A stretch of DNA of 64,000 bases from Chionoecetes opilio. Lineage: Eukaryota; Arthropoda; Malacostraca; Decapoda; Majidae. A program made the position numbers and the translations under genes. The stretch is from assembly GCA_016584305.1 (NCBI GenBank), contig JACEEZ010018587.1:221122-285121 (forward strand). Direction: 5' to 3'. The notes below the pieces were generated by a model. That model saw only the letters and a list, made by a program, of their open reading frames with translations. It was not told the origin of the DNA and did not search any database. Shown here piece by piece: positions 50,781-64,000 of the stretch; within the stretch, counting starts at the first letter, position 1, and every line of letters begins with the position of its first letter.

Positions 50781-51110
50781 GGCGGTAGCGGAGTGGTTAG
50801 GGTCTCCGACTGGCGTTCTCGGTGACCCGAGTTCGATCCCCAAAGAAACCCAAAACCTTTCTGCACCGTCAAGTGGCCTAATGAACACCCACATGCCCTG
50901 CCCATAACTCTACCTTCGATTGCGAGTGCACAGGGGGGCGGCATGAGCCTCTAATCACAGGCGTCACTATAAGAATCCTGCCTGCGCCACCACGGGCGAG
51001 GGCCAACCATCACATCAGCCCTCAAGTGAACCTCCAGTCCATCTGAGCCCTGGGTCACCACTGTCTACAGGCGCTATAGGCACAACATGTAAAAATAAAA
51101 AAGTAAAAAA
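50781..51110 (+). mobile_element. tRNA-derived SINE, fourth family
   Basis: The head has an exact A box, TAGCGGAGTGG at 50786-50796, and the B-box region GAGTTCGATCC at about 50829-50840. A roughly 270-bp unrelated body follows, containing CCACCACGGGCGAGGGCCAA and CAGGCGCTATAGGCAC. The tail is A-rich (AAAAATAAAAAAGTAAAAAAC). It is the longest and best preserved of the four SINE types. Confidence 0.8.
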
Positions 51111-51506
51111 CATACACTTTTTCGTTACAATGGCTTTCATCGCATTTCTCCTGTGATAACTCCTTCACTCTACAAGGTTTGAGCACAAAACAAGTCCTTA
51201 CAACAAATATTAGTGTGTTACATACGAGGCAAACCAGAATATGCCGTTCCGTGTTACTAATTTTTATTTTCGGAATTCATAACTTTCCACCAACACAAAA
51301 ACCTAATCAGATGTTAACTGATTGTACCTAAATGAACATACATCAGTATTATCCAAGCATTAACTACGCTGCTGCAGTCACAACAACCACAACAGTAGCA
51401 ACGAAAACAATAACAACTACTACTATTGCTGCTTCTATTACTATTACTACTACTACACTGTTACTACACATGCAAAACTACCATTGAAAACACAAACAAA
51501 GCTCGT
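51111..51506. other. Anonymous DNA
   Basis: A short imperfect ACT/ATT triplet tract at 51415-51460. Nothing else. Confidence 0.5.
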
Positions 51507-51538
51507 GTGTATGTGTGTGCGTGTGCGTGTGTGTGCGT

Positions 51539-51580
<42 letters not shown>
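51507..51580. repeat. (GT)n with GCGT variants
   Basis: GTGTGC units grade into pure GT. Confidence 0.95.
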
Positions 51581-51583
<3 letters not shown>

Positions 51584-51677
51584 GTGTTGTGAAGGGATTC
51601 CTGTTTCGTAGACCTGCTGCTTAAAATTCATGGAAAATCAGAACAGACATTACAGGAGCTCCGGCTTTCTGTCATGC

Positions 51678-51780
51678 AGGAGGAGGAGGAGGAGGAGGAG
51701 GAGGAGGAGGAGGAGGAGGAGGAGGAGGAGGAGGAGGAGGAGGGAGGAGGAGGGAGGAGGAGGAGGAGGAGGAGGAGGAA
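51678..51780. repeat. (GGA)n trinucleotide array
   Basis: About thirty-four GGA units with two phase breaks, reading as poly-Glu, poly-Arg or poly-Gly. Confidence 0.97.
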
Positions 51781-52298
51781 GAAAATGGATACAACAAATT
51801 TATATGGGAAGGTATGTGGAGGGGAAAATGGAGAAAAGAAAAAAGAAAATGCACAACATAATTTAACAGCAAACAACGAAAAACCTGCCCAGTCCAATAA
51901 GTAAGACTAGAAAATCTTCGTTATTGGGTATAATTTGGACCATATTCTACCTACCCCTGTGAAAGAATTTTTTTTAAAGGTAAAAAAAAAAAAAGACAGA
52001 ATACAGTGAGTGAAAGAGCAGTTAAAAAGCGTCCAGATATATAGAAAATACATTGAATACAAAGCAAGCGCTACAGTAAAGGAAACATTTCGTTAGAATA
52101 GTAAATACATCAGCGAGTTGGTTAGCGTCGCCCCTCCGCCTATTGCCCGTCAATGAACATTTGAACACACTTAAAAGTCCACCTAATTGCAATTAATTCA
52201 CGAAACGTTATTTTCTTTAGGACAAAAAAGTGCACCGTGTTTTGCTATGCTATGAATGAGCAACGTAATTAACAAACCTTGATGGTAGGACCTTTCTT
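51781..52298. other. Anonymous DNA
   Basis: Nothing recognised. Confidence 0.5.
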
Positions 52299-52328
52299 TG
52301 TGTGTGTGTGTGTGTGTGTGTGTGGTGT

Positions 52329-52370
<42 letters not shown>

Positions 52371-52420
52371 GTGTGTGTGTGTGTGTGTGTGTGTACTGGT
52401 GTGTGTGTGTGTGTGTTGTG

Positions 52421-52451
<31 letters not shown>

Positions 52452-52468
52452 TGTGTGTGTGTGTGTTG

Positions 52469-52500
<32 letters not shown>

Positions 52501-52506
52501 CTGTGT

Positions 52507-52544
<38 letters not shown>

Positions 52545-52557
52545 GTGTGTGTGTGTG

Positions 52558-52599
<42 letters not shown>

Positions 52600-52667
52600 T
52601 GTGTTGTCTGTGTCTGTGTGTGTGTGTGTGTGTGTGACTGTGTGTGTGGTGTGTTTGTGCTGTGTTG

Positions 52668-52698
<31 letters not shown>

Positions 52699-52718
52699 TG
52701 TGTGTGTGTGTGAAAGGA

Positions 52719-52775
<57 letters not shown>

Positions 52776-52790
52776 ACACACACACACACC
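52299..52790. repeat. (GT)n then (CA)n, inverted polarity
   Basis: About 410 bp of interrupted GT repeats end at 52711. After the spacer GAAAGGAGA about 70 bp of CA repeats follow. The two parts are complementary and could fold back. Confidence 0.97.
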
Positions 52791-52975
52791 AACATACAGA
52801 CGTAGGTGAATAACATGATCTAAAACTTTTCCAATCCAAATACAAATATACGAAGACTAGATTAGGTGCGTTGGTATTCATGGTGGTATAATAGTGTGTG
52901 GTGTTTGTTGGCCATCCAGCATTGTGTAAACATGAGTGTGTCTGGGTGCGTTACGGCTCACACCCAGCACCGTAC

Positions 52976-53225
52976 TACCTTTGTCTTTCATACCCAAACT
53001 TTCACAGCTTTGATAATTTAGGAAAATGAATTAAGAAAACATTTTAGTGCCTTTCCCCTTTGAGTCTTTTCTTAATATTTTTCTTTGTTTGTTTGTTTTC
53101 TTTCGTACCTTTGTCTGTAATACTCAAACCTTCACAGTTTTAAAAATTGAGGAAAATGAACTAGGGATACATTTTAGTGCCTTTCCCCTTTAAGTCTTTT
53201 CTTCAGACTTTTTATTTGCTTCTTT
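52976..53225 (+). repeat. Diverged tandem duplication, 130-bp period
   Basis: TACCTTTGTCTTTCATACCC at 52976 and TACCTTTGTCTGTAATACTC at 53106 start two similar segments. Both contain ACATTTTAGTGCCTTTCCCC and AAGTCTTTTCTT or GAGTCTTTTCTT. Confidence 0.85.
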
Positions 53226-54779
<1,554 letters not shown>

Positions 54780-55020
54780 TTAGTTGCTATTCCTCCAAAC
54801 TATCATTCCCCTAATTTTCCTTCCTCGTTTCCATCCACCATTTCTCCATTCTAGTTAACGCTATCGAACTATTTGATCTTGCATACCAACCTATTGTTCT
54901 ATCTGCACTAATGGATGTTGCTATTTCTACAAACTTTCCTTCTAATTTTCCTACCTTGTTTCCATCCACCATTTCTCTATTCTAGTTAACGCTATCGAAC
55001 TTTCTTATCTTGTCTACCCA
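54780..55020. repeat. Diverged tandem duplication, about 131-bp period
   Basis: TTTCCATCCACCATTTCT followed by ATTCTAGTTAACGCTATCGA appears at about 54828 and 54959. The flanking words CTAATTTTCC and CTATTTCT/CTATTCCT also repeat. It lies immediately 3' of the minus-strand LINE relic and may derive from it. Confidence 0.85.
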
Positions 55021-55135
55021 ACCTCTTGTTATGTCTGCCTTGCCTCTGCTTCCCTTCCTCGGGTGGCCTCGCTGTCACCCTAACTGTCCATCTATTGTCC
55101 TTTCTACGCATAACACGACCTGCCCACGTCCATTT
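55021..55135 (-). pseudogene. Relic of a non-LTR retrotransposon C-terminus
   Basis: On the minus strand from 55135 the frame reads KWTWAGRVMRRKDNRWTV and then about twenty more residues rich in Arg, Glu and Gln. This fits the conserved W-AGH-R--D-RW pattern found near the C-terminus of many arthropod endonuclease/reverse transcriptase polyproteins. The usual W-P-R stretch after it is altered. No RT core motifs were found upstream (right), so only a short fragment survives. It is unrelated to the LINE at 44.9-50.1 kb, which lacks this pattern. Confidence 0.62.
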
Positions 55136-55441
55136 TTCTTCATAATGGTGACAAGGATACAGTCAGGTTAAATTTGTTCCCTACATCGTGACCATCTTTT
55201 CCTGTTACGTTTACATTTACGTTACTCTACATACCTCCGAGTCTTGCTAAATTTACGTTTCAAAGCCGTTCAGTCTCTTTGGTTCATCGTAAGTTAGCCC
55301 ATCGTAAGTTAGGAATAGTATAATGCACTGATTGTATAGCCTTTCTCTTCAAACAAAAGGGAAAACTATTTGTCATGGTGTTTTTGTAGAATGAACACGT
55401 CATCTTCCAACGTATATCTGCGTCTGTTCTTCCTTTGATCT
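55136..55441. other. Anonymous DNA
   Basis: Possibly more LINE relic to the left half, but no motif is readable. Confidence 0.4.
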
Positions 55442-55537
55442 ACCACCACCACCACCACCACCACCACCACCACCATCGCCGCCACCACCACCACCACCAC
55501 CACCACCACCACCAATAATATCAATGACAATAAAATC

Positions 55538-55575
<38 letters not shown>

Positions 55576-55611
55576 TACATACATACATACATACATACAT
55601 ACATACACATA

Positions 55612-55674
<63 letters not shown>

Positions 55675-55680
55675 AAAAAA
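55442..55680. repeat. (ACC)n, (CA)n, (CATA)n, (CA)n compound array
   Basis: ACC triplets (55442-55514) are followed by CA, a CATA tetramer block at about 55570-55606, CA again and an A run. Confidence 0.96.
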
Positions 55681-56293
<613 letters not shown>

Positions 56294-57044
56294 TGTGTTC
56301 CTTATTTGCGTGCTCTCTTTCTACGCGCGCCAGGTGCACGTGGGCCGTGATGGCTGATGGGGTGGGTGTGTACAGGATCGCCCTAAAGAATTATTTGTTT
56401 TTCTTTCCCTTGACATACATGAATCATTTTCGGGTGAAGCTCTAAACTTATTACACTTTGTACCATTTGTCAAGTACTAATCTGCCGTTAACTTATTGTT
56501 CGTACCCAAAACACATGAAAATAAGAATATAATTATTTTTATGAGAAATTAGATATGTAATTGTATTTTGTGGACTGTTGCGGTACCGAGGGAACGCTGT
56601 GCTGTTTGACATTCCTCGAATCTTTTGAGTCTATGAAGAGAAACATAGCGGCAATGTGAGGCAAAACGGAGGTAAAAGAAAATTTATAAAATGAAATGTA
56701 GGAAAGACAGAATTCAATGTTCAATACATTTCTATGAATGAAACTTTACATCGGAGGAAAGAATTATAATACTGAGCTAGATATAAATTAAGCTTACATG
56801 AGTAACGATAATAGTTAAATGGGAAGAAAAATGTAATATTCGACATGTGGTGAAATAATTATTCACGAGGCAAACCCGAAGATAAAATATGTTAATTACA
56901 CAGACTCAGGATACAATCTGGCTCACCTACCAGAATACAATTATGGACTGCCATAGGAACTCATGGCAGGATTTCTACGATCTGTTAACCTTGGCACGAG
57001 AAAATGTAAATAATCTATCACATAATAACGGCACAATACTTCAC
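56294..57044. other. Anonymous DNA
   Basis: Nothing recognised. Confidence 0.5.
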
Positions 57045-57790
57045 GAATACTATAATAATAACGAATAGAATACTATAATAATAACGAATAGAATACTATA
57101 ATAATAACGAATAGAATACTATAATAATAACGAATAGAATACTATAATAATAACGAATAGAATACTATAATAATAACGAATAGAATACTATAATAATAAC
57201 GAATAGAATACTATAATAATAACGAATAGAATACTATAATAATAACGAATAGAATACTATAATAATAACGAATAGAATACTATAATAATAACGAATAGAA
57301 TACTATAATAATAACGAATAGAATACTATAATAATAACGAAGAAACTTAATAAAACGAATAGAATACTATAATAATAACGAATAGATACTATAATAAAAC
57401 GATAGAATACTATAATAATAACGAATAGAATACTATAATAATAACGAATAGAATACTATAATAATAACGAATAGACTACTATAATAATAACGAATAGAAT
57501 ACTATAATAATAACGAATAGAATACTATAATAATAACGAATAGAATACTATAATAATAACGAATAGAATACTATTATAATAACGAATAGAATACTATAAT
57601 AATAACGAATAGAATACTATAATAATAACGAATAGAATACTATATTAATAACGAATAGAATACTATAATAATAACGAATAGAATACTATAATAATAACGA
57701 ATAGAATACTATAATAATAACGAATAGACTACTATAATAATAACGAATAGAATACTATATTAATAACGAATAGAATACTATATTAATAAC
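57045..57790 (+). repeat. 23-bp minisatellite, about 32 copies
   Basis: The unit is GAATACTATAATAATAACGA plus ATA with G completing the period. Copies are almost identical. One disturbed stretch (about 57340-57410) has deletions and GAAACTTAATAAAACG. Variants with GACTAC or TATTAATAAC cluster toward the right end. Confidence 0.96.
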
Positions 57791-59312
57791 GTAACAGCTA
57801 ACCAGTTAATCTGAATTAGCATACCTGTAAAACGGTCAAGGGATAAAAGCAAAGTTTTCTCTCACACTTTTATGAAGTAGCGGAAATAAAAGGGCTTTGA
57901 TTAGAGGCTGCATAAACTAATACGAGGCAAATTATTTCGTTGAATATTGGAACGCAAATTAATGAAAATGTAATAAAAATAGCGAGTAAATCCAGTGAAT
58001 GTGTGTGTGTTTTCATATATTCACAAATTTATCTATTAATTTATTCATTACTTTATGCATTCATACCTACATTTATATACTTATTTATCATGTTATTGTA
58101 AACTTAATGAACAAAATCAAGGCCACTCCAATCCTCTCCCTGGCCTTGTTCTATAATCACGCCGTTTGTTTCCACGTATCACTACCATTATTCCCTCATG
58201 TCTGTATATTATGGGGGGTTTTCCTGTATGTCTTCGGGTGAGAACAAAGTTAATTATTATTATTATCATTATTATTATTATTATTCGTGCCCCGTCGTGT
58301 GCGTGGCGGTCGCGTGGCCACGACAGAAGGCAAATTTAGCGTGGCGGGTTGGCAGGGCTGCTCAGCGTGTCCGCGTCTCACTTATGCTGCATTATTATCG
58401 TGTGTGCCGCCACCACCGCCGCGCCTCGCATGATCAACACTCCTTCCCGTAACACCAGCCCTCCCTTGCCTCAGTGTTTACCTTGGGCAAAGCATATATT
58501 TACTGGATTGAAATATCTGGTGCTGTTGACTGATCAATAATATCTCATTTACAGACTCACTTTTTACGTGTTTTGATACCTTAACACATTTTTCCTGCCA
58601 CACATAACAAAAACACTTCCTAGTTCAAGCCAATTAAATTCTAACTTTTTTACTTTCACCCCTAATGTTGTCAATATCCTACCTCCACCACCTCTTCTAC
58701 CCTTATGTCCCTTCTCCACATGTTGTAGTTAATTTCCTATACGGCACATGGAAGCCACGTGAGGACCACATAAAAGTGCAAACACGAGGGTCACTTTGAG
58801 GGCACTCAATCAAGTAACTGAATAAAGTTACTGAAATCAAGTAACTCAATCAAGTTACTGAAAATCAAGTAACTCTAGAATATAATAAACAAGAAATAAA
58901 AAAAGAAAGCTATACAAATACATAACCGAAAGGACTATAAAATGAGAACAAACAATTGAGTAGTTCCCAGTCGCGTCAAATTTCCCAACTGCATGGCATC
59001 GGTGACCATCTAACCCAATTCTAAGGAAAAAAAACAGGTCAGCCCTTCCCAGCACACTTACGTTCCGGCGGCATTGTAATGGGTATTTGGCCGTAAAGAC
59101 GATGATAACTCTGGTGGCAATAACCGCCCGGGTGACTCAGGATATCGAGAAACCATCATTCCCTCCCCGGTGACCCCTCTGCAAATAGTGCCACGAGGAC
59201 CCACAGGAAGGGAAGGGGAGGGGGATGAAGAAGAGTTGTGGATACGCGACCATCCATGATATAGCCAGCGAGACGCAGTTTTCCTTGAATGTTTGAAGGA
59301 TATGTGTTATTT

Positions 59313-59317
<5 letters not shown>
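57791..59317. other. Anonymous DNA
   Basis: Contains a short (ATT)n at 58254-58286 and a small CAAGTAACTGAA-type tandem patch at 58807-58875. A GC-rich patch at 58290-58470 has no recognised product. Confidence 0.5.
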
Positions 59318-59596
<279 letters not shown>

Positions 59597-59612
59597 TGCG
59601 TAAGCTCATAAG

Positions 59613-60313
59613 TCTATAATAATATAAGCGAAAGTGTGTGTGTCTGTGTGTGTGTGTGTGTCCGCGATAGGTGCCGCCCCCAGTGCCCCAATCCCATCAT
59701 ATGGCACAGTTTTGGAACCGGGTCGACCAGGGGCACATTTTAAGCCCACTTATGAGATGATCCGATTACTTCTTCTTTTCTTTTTTTAATATTTTTAGTA
59801 GCCTATTAGCGAGAATTGTGAAAAAAAGTGGGTTGCGAGAATTGAGGAAACTTTGATGTAGGGTGATGGGTAATGGGTGAGTGAATGGGTGGGGTGATGG
59901 GTAATGGGTGTGGGGTGATGGGTGAGTGAATGGGTGGGGGGTGATGGGTTGGGGGTGATGGGTGATGGGTGAGGGAATAGGTGGGGGGTGATGGGTAATG
60001 GGTGAGTGAATGGGTGTGTGGTGATGGGTAATGGGTGAGTGAATGGGTGGGGGGTGATGGGTAATGGGTGAGTGAATGGGTGGGGGTGATGGGTAATGGG
60101 TGAGTGAATGGGTTGGGGGTGATGTGAATGGGTTGGCGTTAATACATACATTTCTACATCCATGATTTCAGGAAAGTTAGAAGGGGCTATCTGGAGAGTC
60201 TGTGTTTGGTGGGCCGAAGGCCCACCAAACACAGGTGGTGGGCCGAAGGCCCACCAATAGCCCTCCGCAGGAGCTAGCCAAAAAGTCCGCCCGGAGGGCG
60301 GCTTTGCGGCTAG
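59613..60313 (+). mobile_element. Non-autonomous Helitron, family A, fourth locus
   Basis: TCTATAATAATATAAGCG starts at 59613 and CTAG at 60310-60313 ends it before a T. Terminal GC hairpin, minisatellite and GGTGGGCCGAAGGCC words are present. Here the base before the 5' TC is G and not A, the one departure from the A|T rule among the four loci. Confidence 0.87.
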
Positions 60314-60462
60314 TGCATTAATACGACTAGAATTGCTGCACTCCAGTATTTATTATGCTTTCAAAATCTGTGTCAGCCAGAAATCAACTTACTGATAAAA
60401 TTTCTAAACATATGCTCGTACACACACTAAACCACAAACAAACACACACCCACACACACTAA

Positions 60463-60514
<52 letters not shown>

Positions 60515-61550
60515 CACACTTACTTTCTTTATTCACCAGTAACTAATGTCCTTATTGTTGTGCTGCCCACGTATACCGTACAATCACTTAGATATAAGCA
60601 GACGCTGCCCCGAGGCAATCTAACGGAACATAAAAACAACAACGCTCCGTCAATCACATCAGACTGACGCAACAGACAAATTAGTTGGAAAGTTTTGGCA
60701 GCACGCCCCTGTTGCGTGGAGGGTCCCGCCTTTAAATAAAACAGCGTAGAAGGCAAAGGCGACTATAAGAGAGAAAAAAAGCAAGAAACTAAGGAAGACG
60801 TAGGAGTAAGAGGACGAAAGCTGAAATCAAGGGCAAATAAAACTAAGAGAGTGAGGGTTTATGTGAGGAGGAAGGAGGCTCTGGGGACATTAAAAAGGCA
60901 AGTGAGGAATAAGTCTGAGGAATTGTAGCGACTGAAGTGAGGAAAATGCAGCTGAGTGTTTTGAGAGATGTGAAAATGACGGGTGGGAATGCAGGTTGGG
61001 CGAAGGGAAATGCAAAGTAAGTAATGTTGATATAAAGCGTGGGAGAAAGAGCTCAAGTGTGGAAGGAATGTACAGAAGATCAGATAAAGTTTATGAGTCA
61101 CGGCCTAACGCAAATTTTGATAAAAACACCAGTAGAGAGAAATGTACAGTGGCTGGCAAGGCTCGAAAGTGATACACATACACTTGGCAATGATATCATC
61201 TAGGCTAAGGTTAAAATCAGTAATCATCACTTAATAGATTATAGAAAATATGATTCCCGCGAAGATAACCAACGCCCCTCGTCCCCCTTCTAAAAAACTT
61301 TCCCTGAATTCTAAATACACGAACCCCGCGATTCATTCTAGACCAATATAATGTAAACACTGAAAATTTCAAATACCGTCGACGTATCTAACTTCAAAGC
61401 AAAGCTAACACGAATATCAAATGCAGTCAAGCTATGAAAAACGGCCGCTGCTTCGTCATACTGGATACCGAGATAGCGTTGTGTGGCCTATCAAAACACG
61501 AGCTTATCGCTCTGCCACGCACACTACAAAGTTGAAATTCTTGAGACTGA
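60314..61550. other. Anonymous DNA with short (CA)n
   Basis: A CA tract lies at 60470-60512. The minus-strand segment 60790-60530 has a TTTAAAG-like box and an AATAAAG near its end and might be an LTR or promoter relic, but nothing supports it further. Confidence 0.4.
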
Positions 61551-61800
61551 TGTAAATATATGAGTGATTTTTATCTATTCTTCTACACTTTACCACTGAA
61601 TCGACTTGCCTGGTTAAATATACATCATTCATAAACAAGCACTAGCCAATTCACGCGCTTTCAACGTGTATACGGTTGTAAATATATGAATAATTTGTAT
61701 CTATTGTTTTACACTTTACCATTGAATCGACTGCCCTGGTAAAATATACATAATTAATAAACAAACACTAATCAGTTCACATGGTTTCAAAGGTTCGTCT
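61551..61800 (+). repeat. Diverged tandem duplication, 126-bp period
   Basis: TGTAAATATATGA at 61551 and 61677 starts two similar segments sharing TACACTTTACCA, TGAATCGACT and AAATATACAT. Confidence 0.88.
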
Positions 61801-63324
<1,524 letters not shown>

Positions 63325-63329
63325 CCTCC

Positions 63330-63334
<5 letters not shown>

Positions 63335-63385
<51 letters not shown>

Positions 63386-63390
63386 TGTGT

Positions 63391-63431
<41 letters not shown>

Positions 63432-63432
63432 T
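63335..63432. repeat. (GT)n microsatellite at the SINE head
   Basis: GT repeats with GTAT and GAGT variants, so this SINE is bracketed by GT arrays on both sides. Confidence 0.96.
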
Positions 63433-63855
63433 GTATATATGTGTGTGTGCGTGTGCGTGTGCGTGTGCTTATACTATAGCATATACTAAAATTATGTGCC
63501 AATGTTAAATACAATGAAATGCTATATAGAGTACGCAAGTATACACATGGATAAATCAATATATATTAATGGTTACAATACGATGATGATGATAATAATA
63601 GTAATAAAATAATATAAATAATCACAATAAGGATAATAAATAAGTGGTACTGTACGATAAATAATGATAACAATGCGTGATGACAGGACCCAAACACGTA
63701 ATCACACTATAACAGCAGCAATGAAGGATGCCAACATAACTCACTCCAAGAAATAGTATGTAGCTGCCCACTATGTAAGTCCATATACACTGTGGTTTTA
63801 CGAACATTGATTCTATTAAAAACAGGTGATGAAGGCGACACGGGCTGGGAAGTGA
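63433..63855. other. Anonymous DNA
   Basis: Nothing recognised beyond short AAT patches near 63580-63620. Confidence 0.5.
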
Positions 63856-64000
63856 GTACTTTATTCATGACTAGTTTCGCCTCTACTGGGCTTCTTCAGA
63901 GGAATGAAGAAACCCAATGAATGAATGAATGAAGGAAGAAAGAATTAATTTCCTCTGAAGAAGCCCAGTTAAGGCGAAACTATAGTCAGGAATAAAGTAC
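63856..64000. mobile_element. Inverted pair of Penelope-type terminal repeats (hammerhead-like)
   Basis: 63856-63904 begins GTACTTTATTCATGACTAG and is matched in inverted orientation by 63950-64000, which ends AGGAATAAAGTAC. The arms are about 50 bases and the spacer about 45. The right arm contains CTGAAGA, a GCC/GGC stem, GAAAC and GTC in the order of a hammerhead ribozyme core. Penelope-like elements are known to carry such ribozymes in their terminal repeats. The element continues beyond the window. Confidence 0.6.

Noticed and set aside
50786..50845. Functional tRNA gene
   Set aside because: A and B boxes are good but the anticodon and acceptor stems do not form, and a SINE body follows.
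60530..60790. LTR or promoter relic on the minus strand
   Set aside because: A TATA-like word and an AATAAA-like word are present, but there are no TG...CA ends, second LTR or primer-binding site.

Overview
This window is eukaryotic intergenic or intronic DNA, most likely from a decapod crustacean (crab, shrimp or lobster type). The evidence is a very high density of long dinucleotide arrays (GA/CT and GT/CA, several of 200 to 650 bp), tRNA-derived SINEs with a CTAGTTGTATTTA-type tail of the kind known from decapods, non-autonomous Helitrons, hAT-like and TTAA-flanked MITEs, and a frame-broken LINE. I found no intact protein-coding gene. Nearly every long open frame is a translated microsatellite or minisatellite (Cys-Val, Arg-Glu, Ser-Leu, Thr-His or 17/22-residue periodic peptides). 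A few GC-richer patches with splice-site-like edges (10287-10400, 9346-9416, 14403-14589, 18678-18752) could be small exons, but only at low confidence.

Layout. 1-2.4 kb: a Helitron-like 3' end split by a large (GA)n/(GATA)n array, then a complete 656-bp non-autonomous Helitron (family A, 1015-1670), then a TIR element with 37-bp perfect inverted ends (1683-2350). 2.4-12.8 kb: mostly anonymous DNA with a 22-bp minisatellite (5743-6256) and a 67-bp minisatellite (6737-6975). 12.9-22.3 kb: a tRNA-Val-like SINE, a GGGT array with G-quadruplex potential, an inverted family-A Helitron (15567-16252), a TTAA-flanked MITE and a second SINE. 23-35 kb: large compound microsatellites (GA, GACA, GT), a pair of inverted copies of an unnamed repeat, a hAT-like MITE with 8-bp target duplication (29429-29963) and a third SINE. 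35.6-37.4 kb: a foldback-like structure with GGGTT/AACCC ends and an expanded 17-bp satellite. 38-44.9 kb: more microsatellites, the second TTAA MITE and a 66-bp in-frame minisatellite. 44.9-50.1 kb: the most informative locus, a LINE inserted in a CA tract and itself split by a tandem array of Helitron family-A ends. 50.8-64 kb: a fourth SINE, a LINE C-terminal relic, a 23-bp minisatellite, a fourth Helitron locus, a second tRNA-Val SINE and, at the right edge, an inverted pair of Penelope-type repeats that fit a hammerhead ribozyme core.

The elements do not form a pathway. They show a layered history: simple repeats act as landing sites or arise from SINE tails, a LINE lands in one, a Helitron lands in the LINE exactly between A and T, and Helitron ends then multiply as a higher-order tandem array. 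Many interruptions in the arrays and in the LINE frame are single-base deletions, often in homopolymers, so part of the apparent decay may be uncorrected long-read sequencing error.
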